Position numbers and translations under genes: made by a program. Of a DNA stretch of 64,000 bases, positions 52,162 to 60,154 are shown piece by piece; within the stretch, counting starts at the first letter, position 1; every line of letters begins with the position of its first letter. This DNA is from Chitinophaga deserti (lineage in GTDB: Bacteria > Bacteroidota > Bacteroidia > Chitinophagales > Chitinophagaceae). The notes below the pieces were generated by a model, which saw only the letters and a list, made by a program, of their open reading frames with translations, searched no databases and was not told where the DNA came from. The stretch spans positions 186,001 through 250,000 of the forward strand of contig NZ_QFFK01000002.1 in assembly GCF_003149455.1 (NCBI RefSeq), in the 5' to 3' direction.

Positions 52162-53522
52162 TAGTTTAAGAGTGAGGGCAGGTTACCGTGTGATTTGATG
52201 AGGTCGAGCTCTGCTATTTTATATTGCAGCAGTGCTTCGTTATAGCTGTTCTGTGCTTCGGCAAGGGAAGTTTCTGCATTCAGCAGATCCGTGAGGTTTG
52301 CGAGGCCCAGGTTGTAGTTATTCTGAGTGGATGCGTATACCTCATCTGCGAGGGCTACGTTTTCCTTCTGCGTTTTGATGGTGGTCAGGCTGTTGAGGAT
52401 GTTCAGCCGGGCATTTTCAAAAGCAGTGGTAAGATCCAGTTTATTGGCTTCCAGTTGTTTGGATACCTGCGCGAGGGTAAGCTCAGCCTGCCTTACGCGG
52501 CTGCGGCGGGCAAAACCGTCGAAGATGGGAATTTTCAGGGTGAGGCCAACGTTAGCCATGCCAAACCACTGGGCAGTAGTGTTACCACCTTTGAAGAGGT
52601 CGAACTTGTTGCTCAGCCCGTTATAGGAATACTGTGCGTTAAACGACAGCTGCGGGAAGTATTCGGAAACATAAGCCTTCTTCTGGAACTGCTGCAGCTC
52701 TTCCGTTTTCTTGAGCACTTTAAACTCCGTACGGTTTTCGAGGTTGAAGCTGCCAAAGTCCTGCGTAAGCGCAGCTTTCTGTTCGATATCGCTAAGCGCC
52801 ATAGCCGGGAACTCCAGATCTTCGGTAACGGGCATGCCCATCACTACCTTCAGGTTGTTCTCATCTACTTTCAGCTGATTGATCAGTTGCGTTTTCTGTG
52901 TCTGGTAGTTAACGAGGTTCACTTTGATACGGTCCAGGTCAATACGTTTGGCCAAACCATTATCGAGCTGACTTTGCGTGGTGGCTACCAGCTTCGTCAT
53001 TTTATCGATATTGCTCTGTACCACGTTTAGTTTTTCCTGGCGTACCAGTACTCCATAATAGAGTGCGGATACATTATATATTACCTTCTCTTTGGTTTGC
53101 TGTGTTTGCAGGGCATAATATTCTTCTCCGGAGCGGGCAGCCTGAAGGCCGGTGAATACGCTCTGGTTAAAGAGTTGCTGGGTGAGGGTACCGGAGGCGC
53201 TGGCGTTCCAGGTGGTACCTACTTCCAGTGCCATGGGTTTGCCCGGCTCGTTCTGGTTCATTTCGCCGGGGAGTACCATTACCTGTTTCTTGATGTTGTC
53301 GGTAATGCTTCCGGTGGCGTTAAGCTGGGGGAGGGCCTGTGCACGGATCTCAGAAGTCTTTTGCTTTCCGATCTGTTCTTCCAGGCGGCTCACGGCCAGC
53401 TGCTGGTTATGATCCAGCGCAAAACGGAGGGCATCCTGCAGCGTTAGCTGTTTCGATTGTGCGTAAACGTTCGTGGTCCAGGCAGAGGACAGGAACAAGA
53501 ACGGTATGATCCATTTTTTCAT
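52161..53522 (-). CDS. TolC family outer-membrane channel
   Basis: A 453-aa outer-membrane efflux channel with a signal peptide (MKKWIIPFLFLSSAWTTNVY). The long alpha-helical repeats are typical of TolC (LQDALRFALDHNQQLAVSRL, the C-terminal repeat TQNNYNLGLANLTDLLNAET and LLQYKIAELDLIKSHG). The start at 53522 was chosen over an upstream in-frame ATG that adds 30 residues without signal-peptide character. It lies 22 bases behind the TetR gene and overlaps the adaptor by one base. Confidence 0.94.
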   Translation of the reverse strand: MKKWIIPFLFLSSAWTTNVYAQSKQLTLQDALRFALDHNQQLAVSRLEEQIGKQKTSEIRAQALPQLNATGSITDNIKKQVMVLPGEMNQNEPGKPMALEVGTTWNASASGTLTQQLFNQSVFTGLQAARSGEEYYALQTQQTKEKVIYNVSALYYGVLVRQEKLNVVQSNIDKMTKLVATTQSQLDNGLAKRIDLDRIKVNLVNYQTQKTQLINQLKVDENNLKVVMGMPVTEDLEFPAMALSDIEQKAALTQDFGSFNLENRTEFKVLKKTEELQQFQKKAYVSEYFPQLSFNAQYSYNGLSNKFDLFKGGNTTAQWFGMANVGLTLKIPIFDGFARRSRVRQAELTLAQVSKQLEANKLDLTTAFENARLNILNSLTTIKTQKENVALADEVYASTQNNYNLGLANLTDLLNAETSLAEAQNSYNEALLQYKIAELDLIKSHGNLPSLLN

Positions 53523-53544
53523 GCTGTGTATTGTAACGATAGTG

Positions 53545-54153
53545 TTATGCGGTGATTGAAGAAGGAAGATATTGTTCCAGCAGCGCCTGGCCTTCCGGCG
53601 TGGCGATGCCATTTATATAATGAACGGTGATCTGGTACATGACATCGTGCATTTCAAACTGTGCAGCGGGGAACTGCACCGGGTTGAAGAGTGCGTCCAT
53701 TTGCATGAGCCGGAGGTACACCATGATATCGGCCCGGAGGTTGTTGCGGTACAGCCCTTCGCGGATGCCTCTTTCGAGATTGCTGCGGATGATGGCGGCC
53801 ACCATTTCGTCTTTGAAGTTCTTCACCTTCTTCCATGCGGAGGGGTGATACTTTTCCAGTTCGAAGAGGAGTACCGGGTTGGTACTGCGGGCCATCCTTT
53901 CGGTATGCCCTATGGAAAGCACCAGTTCCTCAATGGCATCGCGGCCGGCATCCTGGCAATCGGCCAGCTGGTTGCAGTAAGTACCGGTCATGAAGTTGGT
54001 AACTTCATCGATCAGCTCGTTTTTGTCGGAAAAATGCTCGTACACGGTTTTTTTGGAGATACCGCATTCCTTTGCGATGTCTTGCATCGTAATGCTTTTC
54101 ACCCCATAAGTTTTGCACAAGCGCAGCGCTGTTTCCAAAATCCTGTCGCGCAT
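53545..54153 (-). CDS. TetR family regulator (promoter-distal of two)
   Basis: A 202-aa TetR repressor. The N-terminal HTH reads ILETALRLCKTYGVKSITMQ, then DIAKECGISKKTVYEHFSDK. The ligand-binding domain is helical and without clear family assignment. It starts one base after the end of the other TetR gene and lies 22 bases before tolC, so it belongs to the efflux operon. A ligand-responsive repressor of this operon is the likely role. Confidence 0.92.
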   Translation of the reverse strand: MRDRILETALRLCKTYGVKSITMQDIAKECGISKKTVYEHFSDKNELIDEVTNFMTGTYCNQLADCQDAGRDAIEELVLSIGHTERMARSTNPVLLFELEKYHPSAWKKVKNFKDEMVAAIIRSNLERGIREGLYRNNLRADIMVYLRLMQMDALFNPVQFPAAQFEMHDVMYQITVHYINGIATPEGQALLEQYLPSSITA

Positions 54154-54154
54154 C

Positions 54155-54763
54155 TTACTTTTTTAAAGAATTGATGAATATGTCGGCCAGTTGCACCTGC
54201 CACTCTCTCACTCTTTCAAACTCTGCGTCACTGATCTCTTCACTGATATCTTTGTTCACCAGTGACAGGCGCAAGCCGATCATAGCATGCATATACAAGG
54301 CGGCCACTTTTTCAGGCTCTGCAGTTACCAACTCACCACGGGCGGCGCCTTTTTCTATGATGTCCGTTATTAACTTAATCTCTCTTTCGCGTGCATTTTC
54401 GAATGCTTCATGGGCAAATCGTACCAGTTGCCTGTCTTTCAGCACCTTAAACAGTTCCAGCCGGCAGAATCTGCGGGCAAACTCGTGCCTTACTGCAATG
54501 AGCTCCATGAGTGCCTGCCGGGCGGTAGCTGCGGCGTTGGCTTTTTCCCGGAGATCCAGGAAGTAGGTTTCCCCGGCTTTTTCAAGGGCGGCAATGTGCA
54601 GCGCCTGCTTGTCGGGGAAATAGTAATACAGGGAGGCTTTGGAGCAATGGAGGTCCTCAGCGATTTCGCTCATGGTCGTTTTCGACGCACCATAGTAAGT
54701 GAACCGCTTCAGTGCCGCATCGATGATGCGTTCCCTCATTTCATCCCTGTTTTCAGTCAACAT
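54155..54763 (-). CDS. TetR family regulator (promoter-proximal of two)
   Basis: A 202-aa TetR repressor and first gene of the efflux operon. HTH: IIDAALKRFTYYGASKTTMS, then EIAEDLHCSKASLYYYFPDK. The C-terminal domain is helical (LRLSLVNKDISEEISDAEFE). It differs clearly in sequence from the neighbouring TetR, so this is not a recent tandem copy. A perfect dyad at 54772-54794 overlapping the promoter is a good candidate for its own operator. Confidence 0.92.
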   Translation of the reverse strand: MLTENRDEMRERIIDAALKRFTYYGASKTTMSEIAEDLHCSKASLYYYFPDKQALHIAALEKAGETYFLDLREKANAAATARQALMELIAVRHEFARRFCRLELFKVLKDRQLVRFAHEAFENAREREIKLITDIIEKGAARGELVTAEPEKVAALYMHAMIGLRLSLVNKDISEEISDAEFERVREWQVQLADIFINSLKK

Positions 54764-54771
54764 TAACTTTC

Positions 54772-54800
54772 TGACTTTTTTAGTTACAAAGTCAAAAGTA
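54772..54800 (-). promoter_or_regulatory. Promoter and candidate TetR operator of the efflux operon
   Basis: Minus-strand TACTTTTG (54800-54793) matches TAnnTTTG exactly, 29 bases from the ATG at 54763. TGACTTT (54772-54778) and AAAGTCA (54788-54794) form a 7-bp perfect dyad with a 9-bp spacer that overlaps the expected transcription start. The layout suits TetR autorepression. Confidence 0.55.
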
Positions 54801-55021
54801 GAAAGATTTTCGAAATATGGTAAGCAGAGTTGACCATTTAACGCATTTTTAACGATTATGTGACAGTAACGGGTGTTGGAAGTTTCCGGGGTTTCAGAAA
54901 ATGCAAGTGGTTGAAGAAGAAGGAAGTAACGATCAGTGGGAAATCTGAATATAATTGATTATCAATTACTTAATATAGAAAAGGGTATTTATTCGCACTT
55001 ATACACAAAAGGGGCTTTTAA

Positions 55022-55070
55022 AATTACATATTAAAAACAATTGTGTAAAAACGTCATTAATATGGTTTTA
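55022..55070. repeat. 49-bp direct repeat, copy A
   Basis: Starts ATTACATATTAAAAACAATT and ends ATGGTTTTAG. It matches copy B at 55252-55300 at about 40 of 49 positions, without gaps. Copy A keeps an imperfect version of the TTACACA/TGTGTAA dyad of copy B. Confidence 0.75.
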
Positions 55071-55251
55071 GGCGAATTAGCTGCCTGCATAACGGTTTGA
55101 AGCTATCACCTGTTCGATTAAATTCACCGGCGGAAACAGGCTGATTTTCAATCAATATTTCTTTGCCGCACTTTCAAATTTTTCAAACAGGTGCCTTTCC
55201 TGAGAACTGTGATTTCTAATAAGTGAAGGTTAAAAGGAGAATAACAGCCTC

Positions 55252-55300
55252 CATTACACATTAAATATATTTGTGTAAAACTGTAGTTAATAAGGTTTTA
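55252..55300. repeat. 49-bp direct repeat, copy B, with a TTACACA-N11-TGTGTAA dyad
   Basis: Starts ATTACACATTAAATATATTT and ends AAGGTTTTAG. It contains the perfect inverted repeat TTACACA / TGTGTAA separated by 11 bases. The paired copies about 230 bp apart suggest a two-site binding arrangement, but no protein can be assigned. Confidence 0.75.
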
Positions 55301-55477
55301 GAAGGGCGCAAATGATGCATAACTCTTTCCTGGGCGAAAGAAGCGTATTGATAATCAACACCTTAGAACTTCGCGAGAAACTTCAGGGGAGCTAACACCT
55401 TCCATTATTGAGGGCTGCCTGTACCCAGTAGCCAGCCTTGCATTTTGGGGCACCTTAATTATCATTCAATTGTCATG

Positions 55478-55532
55478 TGAGCCACCTTTGAGATACCTTT
55501 GAGATACCTTTGAGCCACCTTTGAGATACCCT
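55478..55532. repeat. Array of five 11-bp tandem repeats
   Basis: Five consecutive units TGAG(AT/CC)ACCTT: 55478-55488, 55489-55499, 55500-55510, 55511-55521 and 55522-55532 (last one with an altered end). The array runs directly into the palindrome CCCTATATAGGG (55529-55540). Same unit length as the array at 25110-25164, different sequence. Confidence 0.85.
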
Positions 55533-55665
55533 ATATAGGGGTAGCTTTCAGGTAACTTATATATACCTTAAGAATGGGTATTAGATATGTAAGAAAGTCA
55601 ATACCCCTACTTGCAGGTTACTTCAAAGCAAAGGTTGGTGGCATTGAAACGGCGGGTCAGGATAT

Positions 55666-55698
55666 AAAAAAGGCCCCGGTGCATGGAGCACCGGGGCC
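55666..55698 (-). terminator. Terminator of the aminotransferase gene
   Basis: A perfect 11-bp stem GGCCCCGGTGC (55672-55682) / GCACCGGGGCC (55688-55698), 5-nt loop, followed on the minus strand by six U residues (55671-55666). It lies 29 bases past the stop codon. Confidence 0.85.
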
Positions 55699-55727
55699 GG
55701 AAAGACATTATATAGATATCACCTTTA

Positions 55728-56987
55728 CTATTTCAGTTTCTCAAGGGCTGATTTCAGCGCTTCCAGCATAGCAGGGATCTCTTCCTTCACGCAGGTACCT
55801 ACGCTGAGGCGGTACCAGGGAGAGGTGCGGTCGGAACCGAAGGCGTAGAAAGGCACTACCGCCAGTTTGGCCTCATCGAGGATGTAGCTGGTAACGGCTC
55901 CCTGATCTTCCAGTACTTTACCATCAGCGGTTTTCTTCCCTTTCAGGTCGAGCTTAATGGTGAGGTAGATGGCAGCCTGGGGGGCGATGGCGTCTACCGC
56001 ATGGCCTGCTTTCTTCAGTCCGTCGAAGCCTTCGTAGATTTTTACGAGGCGCTCTTCCACTTCACCTTTGAAGTGAGCGAGGTATTTATCCACGTTTTCT
56101 TTCTGAACGAGATATTTGGCGGCAGCTTTCTGCTCGGCCATGGGGCTCCATGCGCCAACGTGGGAGAGGATGGATTTCATCTTGCTCATCACGTGTTTGG
56201 GACCGAGTGCCCAACCCACGCGCACACCTGTACCGGCGAAAGCTTTGGACATACCATCGATGAAGATGGTGTAATCCTTCATTTCCGGACGGAGGGATAC
56301 GGGGTTGTAGTGCTGCGTATCGCCGAAGGTGAGTACCCAGTACATCTGGTCGAACAGCACGTAGAGGGGTTTTTCACCGGCGCTGCGGCTTTTATTTTCT
56401 TCCAGTACCATATCGCAGATCTCTTCCAGTTGCTTTTTGGCGAAGGTGGTGCCGGTAGGGTTCTGGGGAGAGCAGAGGGCGAGGAGGGTAGCACCTTTGA
56501 GGAGGGGCTTCAGCTCGGCCGCGGTAGGCATAAAGTCGTTTTCCACTTTAGTTTCCAGTACAACGTGCTCACCTTCCAGGAAGTGGGTGTAGTGGTTGTT
56601 GTTCCAGGAAGGGGTAGCGTAGATCACTTTCTCGCCACGGTCAACGATGGTACGGTAAGTAGCGTAAATGATGGGACGGCCGCCGCAGGAGATAACGATC
56701 TCGCTGAGGGGGTCGTAGTCCAGACCTTCCCTTTCGCTGATAAACCCGCCAACAGCTTTACGCAGTTCGAGGATACCATCAGCCGGAGGATAGTTGGTGT
56801 ATTTATCCCTGTATGCCTGAATGATTTCGTTTTCAAACTCCAGGGGAATGGGGAAAACCTTGGGATCGAAATCGCCAATGGTGAAATTGTAAATCTTTTC
56901 ACCCTTAGCCTGCTTTTCCTTGATCTCTCCTGCAAGTTTGATAATTTCGGAACCTATCAGCGTTTCGGCTAAATGAGACAGTTTCAT
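55728..56987 (-). CDS. Class I/II PLP-dependent aminotransferase
   Basis: A 419-aa cytoplasmic fold-type I aminotransferase. N-terminal YNFTIGDFDPKVFPIP, substrate-loop YPPADGILELRKAVGGFISE, cofactor-contact CSPQNPTGTTFAKKQLEEI, the Asp/Tyr region VLFDQMYW, PLP-Lys in IDGMSKAFAGTGVRVGWALG, and C-terminal Arg in WYRLSVGTCVKEEIPAML. Probably an aspartate/aromatic-type transaminase; amino-acid specificity cannot be read. Monocistronic, with a promoter at 57032-57039 and a terminator behind it. Confidence 0.93.
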   Translation of the reverse strand: MKLSHLAETLIGSEIIKLAGEIKEKQAKGEKIYNFTIGDFDPKVFPIPLEFENEIIQAYRDKYTNYPPADGILELRKAVGGFISEREGLDYDPLSEIVISCGGRPIIYATYRTIVDRGEKVIYATPSWNNNHYTHFLEGEHVVLETKVENDFMPTAAELKPLLKGATLLALCSPQNPTGTTFAKKQLEEICDMVLEENKSRSAGEKPLYVLFDQMYWVLTFGDTQHYNPVSLRPEMKDYTIFIDGMSKAFAGTGVRVGWALGPKHVMSKMKSILSHVGAWSPMAEQKAAAKYLVQKENVDKYLAHFKGEVEERLVKIYEGFDGLKKAGHAVDAIAPQAAIYLTIKLDLKGKKTADGKVLEDQGAVTSYILDEAKLAVVPFYAFGSDRTSPWYRLSVGTCVKEEIPAMLEALKSALEKLK

Positions 56988-57031
56988 ATCCCTTGATTTA
57001 ATTTTAAATGAATTGATGTTTTTTGCGCCCG

Positions 57032-57039
57032 CAAAACTA
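57032..57039 (-). promoter_or_regulatory. -7 promoter box of the aminotransferase gene
   Basis: Minus-strand TAGTTTTG matches TAnnTTTG exactly, 44 bases upstream of the start at 56987. No clear -33 box. Confidence 0.4.
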
Positions 57040-57231
57040 ACCGATTTGTCAATAATTTAAAAGAATCCCGGCATTGTTTTCGATATTTTCAATATACACA
57101 CTATTTTCATGGAATTCATTCAATAATTGATGACTTTACTGCGTTTTTGACAAGCGGCGTTCGTCTTTACCAATTTTGTTTGTGAATCGCAGATGTGGAA
57201 AAGCCGGGGGTGGATCATTGGCGAAACTTTC

Positions 57232-57254
57232 TATCTTTGTTTGCCTTACATTTG
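57232..57254 (+). promoter_or_regulatory. Two -7 promoter boxes of dnaN
   Basis: TATCTTTG (57232-57239) and TACATTTG (57247-57254) both match TAnnTTTG exactly, ending 36 and 21 bases before the dnaN ATG. They would give two closely spaced transcription starts. No -33 TTTG at the usual distance. Confidence 0.45.
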
Positions 57255-57275
57255 CAACAATTATTAAGTAACCTT

Positions 57276-58394
57276 ATGAAGTTTATCGTTTCTTCCTCCA
57301 CTTTACTGAAACAATTGCAACAGATCAGCGGCGTGATCAACTCCAATACTGTGCTGCCCATCCTGGAGGATTTTCTTTTCCAGATAGACAGGAATGAGCT
57401 GACCGTGGTGGCCACCGACCTGGAAACCGTCATGAAGGTAAAGCTTGAAGTAGAGGCCAAAGAAACAGGCCGTATCTGTATCCCCGCGAAAATCCTCATG
57501 GATTCCCTGAAGAATTTGCCCGACCAGCCGCTTACGTTCAATATTGATCTGAACTCTTTTGCAGTTGAGATTACTTCCGATAACGGTAAGTATAAGGTGA
57601 TGGGTGAAAATCCGGAGAACTTCCCTAAAGAGCCTGCTGCGGAAGATGCAACAAACTTCACCATGATCTCGTCTGCCCTGCTCACTGCCATTACCAAAAC
57701 ACTGTTCGCTGTCAGCAACGACGATCTGCGCCCGCAGATGACCGGTGTTTTCTTTGAGCTGCACCCTGATAATATCACCTTTGTTGCAACCGATGCGCAC
57801 CGCCTCGTGAAATACATCCGTACAGATGTTAAATGCCCTCAGGCCGATACCTTCATCGTTCCCAAGAAGCCGCTCAACCTGCTGAAATCCGCTATTCCGG
57901 ACAACGACAGTGAGATCCGTATTGCTTACAGCAGCAACCACTTCTTCGTATCCCATCAAAATGCGCAAATGATCTGCCGACTGATCGATGCGCGTTTCCC
58001 TGATTATAAAGTAGTTATTCCTAAAGACAATCCTTACCGCCTTACCCTCGTTAAGAGCGATTTCCAGAACGCCCTGAAGCGTGTAAGCGTTTTCGCCAAC
58101 AAGAGCACCAACCAGGTTGCCCTGAGCATTAGCGGCGCAGAACTGCAGCTTTCGGCCCAGGATGTGGACTTCTCTTTCGAAGGTAACGAGCGTATGAGCT
58201 GCCAGTACAATGGCGAAGACATGCAGATTGCCTTCAACGCCAAATTCCTCATCGAAATGCTCCACGCTGCCGAAGGTGATGAAATCACTATCGACCTCAG
58301 CGCGCCTACCAAAGCAGGCATTCTCCGCCCGGTTGAAAAAGCAGAAGAGGAAGACCTCCTGATGCTTGTTATGCCGCTGCTGATGAACAACTAA
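57276..58394 (+). CDS. dnaN: DNA polymerase III beta subunit (sliding clamp)
   Basis: A 372-aa clamp loaded onto DNA as a dimeric ring. The N-terminus MKFIVSSSTLLKQLQQISGV is typical; three repeated clamp domains of about 120 residues follow (FLFQIDRNELTVVATDLETV, the SALLTAITKTLFAVSNDDLR domain start, VSISGAELQLSAQDV-type repeat). The C-terminus ends LMLVMPLLMNN with the usual hydrophobic-pocket strand. The start at 57276 fits homologues; an in-frame upstream ATG overlaps the promoter boxes. dnaA and recF are not adjacent, as is common in Bacteroidetes. Confidence 0.96.
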   Translation: MKFIVSSSTLLKQLQQISGVINSNTVLPILEDFLFQIDRNELTVVATDLETVMKVKLEVEAKETGRICIPAKILMDSLKNLPDQPLTFNIDLNSFAVEITSDNGKYKVMGENPENFPKEPAAEDATNFTMISSALLTAITKTLFAVSNDDLRPQMTGVFFELHPDNITFVATDAHRLVKYIRTDVKCPQADTFIVPKKPLNLLKSAIPDNDSEIRIAYSSNHFFVSHQNAQMICRLIDARFPDYKVVIPKDNPYRLTLVKSDFQNALKRVSVFANKSTNQVALSISGAELQLSAQDVDFSFEGNERMSCQYNGEDMQIAFNAKFLIEMLHAAEGDEITIDLSAPTKAGILRPVEKAEEEDLLMLVMPLLMNN

Positions 58395-58420
58395 AAAGCT
58401 ACGTAACCGTACATAGAAAA

Positions 58421-58447
58421 AGCCGCCTGGTATCAGGCGGCTTTTTT
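58421..58447 (+). terminator. Intrinsic terminator of dnaN
   Basis: A perfect 9-bp stem AGCCGCCTG (58421-58429) / CAGGCGGCT (58434-58442), 4-nt loop, followed by a T6 run. Located 27 bases after the dnaN stop. Confidence 0.9.
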
Positions 58448-58453
58448 ATTTCG

Positions 58454-58656
58454 TATGAAAAACCATTATATATTAAACAAATCCGGCATTTTTCTCAAAA
58501 GCTCCCGAATCCCTCCACGCTTATATTTTTCTTGTTATATAAATAAATCTATGAATGAAATCCTTCCTTCCTGCTGAAGAATTATCTGGGCTGAAATCCG
58601 CCACTATTGGGCAAAATGTCGTAATTTCTAAGTGAGAACAAGCATGGTTTTTCATA
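58454..58656. repeat. 203-bp segment bounded by 13-bp inverted repeats
   Basis: TATGAAAAACCAT (58454-58466) and its exact complement (58644-58656) bound an AT-rich segment without a convincing gene. No flanking target-site duplication is seen. It may be a small relic element or a long-range RNA stem. Confidence 0.5.
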
Positions 58657-58691
58657 ACTGATCCGCTTACACGACCATTTACCCTGAAATA

Positions 58692-59531
58692 ATGAGTGAG
58701 TTTTTTGAACATATACCTTCTCATTACCGCACCGCGATGCTGGTGGCAGGCCTGGTAATTTTATGGTTGATTGAAGGAGTGATCCCGCGAATCAGGTTCG
58801 GCAACCACCGCCTCCGGCACGCCGGCACCAATTTGTTCTTTACGCTGACCACTGCTGTTGTGAACCTGGGGTTTGCCTTTATAATTGTAAAAGCATCAGA
58901 CTGGACTACACATGAGCCATTCGGCCTGCTGTACCTCCTGCAACTGCCCTTATGGCTGCACGCCCTGCTGGCCGTGATGATGATGGACCTGATAGGTGCT
59001 TACCTCGTTCATCTGATACAGCACAAAACCGCGTGGATGTGGCATTTCCACAAAATCCACCATACCGATACGGCAGTGGATGCCACCACGGCCCTGCGCC
59101 ATCACCCGGTAGAAAGTGTTTTTCGTGTAGGCGCACTGTTACTGGCCATCTTAATAACGGGCATCCCCATCTGGATGGTGATGTTTTACCAGTCGCTGTC
59201 TGCCCTTATGAGCCAGTTCAACCATGCGAATATTCATTTACCGCATTGGCTGGACAAGGGGCTGAGCTGGATCATCGTATCGCCCGACATGCATAAGGTG
59301 CATCACAGCCGTTACCAACCTGAGACCGATTCTAATTACGCGAATATTTTCTCCATCTGGGACCGCCTTTTCGGCACATTTGTGACAGTGAAAGATACCA
59401 CCAGCCTGCGTTATGGGCTGGATGAATATCTGGATGAGCGTTATCAGCAAATCGGGCCTTTACTGAAGACACCGTGGGAAGATGTGCCGGTTACCAACCA
59501 GGCGCCTCAACAGACAGAATTACACCAATAG
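58692..59531 (+). CDS. Sterol desaturase / fatty acid hydroxylase superfamily membrane protein
   Basis: A 279-aa integral membrane di-iron enzyme family member. Membrane segments lie at about 15-33, 48-66, 80-104 and 145-170. The histidine clusters are HLIQH (107-111), HFHKIHH (118-124), the middle His pair around NHANIHLP, and HKVHHSR, matching the HX3-4H, HX2-3HH, HX2-3HH pattern of the family. The reaction is an oxygen-dependent hydroxylation or desaturation of a lipid; the substrate is unknown. It is followed after 34 bases by a small membrane protein. Confidence 0.92.
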   Translation: MSEFFEHIPSHYRTAMLVAGLVILWLIEGVIPRIRFGNHRLRHAGTNLFFTLTTAVVNLGFAFIIVKASDWTTHEPFGLLYLLQLPLWLHALLAVMMMDLIGAYLVHLIQHKTAWMWHFHKIHHTDTAVDATTALRHHPVESVFRVGALLLAILITGIPIWMVMFYQSLSALMSQFNHANIHLPHWLDKGLSWIIVSPDMHKVHHSRYQPETDSNYANIFSIWDRLFGTFVTVKDTTSLRYGLDEYLDERYQQIGPLLKTPWEDVPVTNQAPQQTELHQ

Positions 59532-59565
59532 CCAATTTATTTGATCACTTATAATCCGTACAACA

Positions 59566-59820
59566 ATGCACCACCCAACAAGTCTGCCCAAGATTGCAGG
59601 TTTTGCATCCATTTTCATCGGTGTTGTCACCGCAGCATTTTCATTTATCAGCAAATCATCTGAAGCAGCTATTTACATTGGCGCGGCAGGGGTTATGCTT
59701 TGCGTGGCATCCGTAATCATTGCCCGCAAGAATATTGATGAACTGCAAATGGCCATAGCCGGCCTGTTCCTGTCTATCGTAGCCACAGGAATAGGTATCT
59801 GGCAAATGTATAACCTGTAG
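59566..59820 (+). CDS. Small membrane protein, function unknown
   Basis: An 84-aa hydrophobic protein with three predicted membrane segments (about 8-28, 33-53 and 61-81: IAGFASIFIGVVTAAFSFIS, AAIYIGAAGVMLCVASVIIA, AIAGLFLSIVATGIGIWQMY). I recognise no family. It probably shares a transcript with the hydroxylase-like gene 34 bases upstream. Confidence 0.7.
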   Translation: MHHPTSLPKIAGFASIFIGVVTAAFSFISKSSEAAIYIGAAGVMLCVASVIIARKNIDELQMAIAGLFLSIVATGIGIWQMYNL

Positions 59821-60154
59821 GCAAGTAATGCTGAACCGCAAGTTCCTCCCTTCGGGCGCCGGTGCCTAGCCGTACCCGCCTAATGATGAACCTCCCGAAT
59901 CCTGAATCGGGGAACTTGCGTTGCTATCCTGTTAACACCCGGTTTCCGCAGTGCCCCCTGCCGTCCTGCCACCTCCTTATATCCTTGAAACAACACAGCA
60001 TAGTTATGCCGTTTCCTTACCGGAAGCAGTGTAGGTGTATTCACTCCTGTCCCCATCTGTAGTGCGGGGAAATTTTCATTGTTGCAAAATGTCGAAGTAG
60101 AAGATTGCATTAGCCGCCAGGGCTAATGAACTCCAACGCTGGTGATGTGGGAAG
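59821..60154. other. Intergenic region with an inverted repeat
   Basis: About 330 bases with no convincing gene. CGCAAGTTCC (59837-59846) and GGAACTTGCG (59911-59920) form a 10-bp inverted repeat with a smaller nested dyad (CCCGA/TCGGG) inside, not followed by a T-run. The remainder shows nothing recognisable. Confidence 0.5.

Larger units (their letters stand above)
54801..55665. other. Long AT-rich intergenic region with repeats, no gene seen
   Basis: About 865 bases between the efflux operon promoter and the terminator of the aminotransferase gene. It holds a diverged 49-bp direct repeat (55022-55070, 55252-55300) and an 11-bp tandem array (55478-55532) followed by a palindrome. Short frames here have no signal, domain or conserved look. 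The rest shows nothing I can name. Confidence 0.6.

Noticed and set aside
55574..55771. 65-aa plus-strand frame before the aminotransferase
   Set aside because: It runs through the terminator hairpin and into the antisense of the aminotransferase gene; no sequence features.
58521..58724. 67-aa minus-strand frame between dnaN and the hydroxylase-like gene
   Set aside because: No signal, domain or promoter, and it overlaps the start of the next gene on the other strand.
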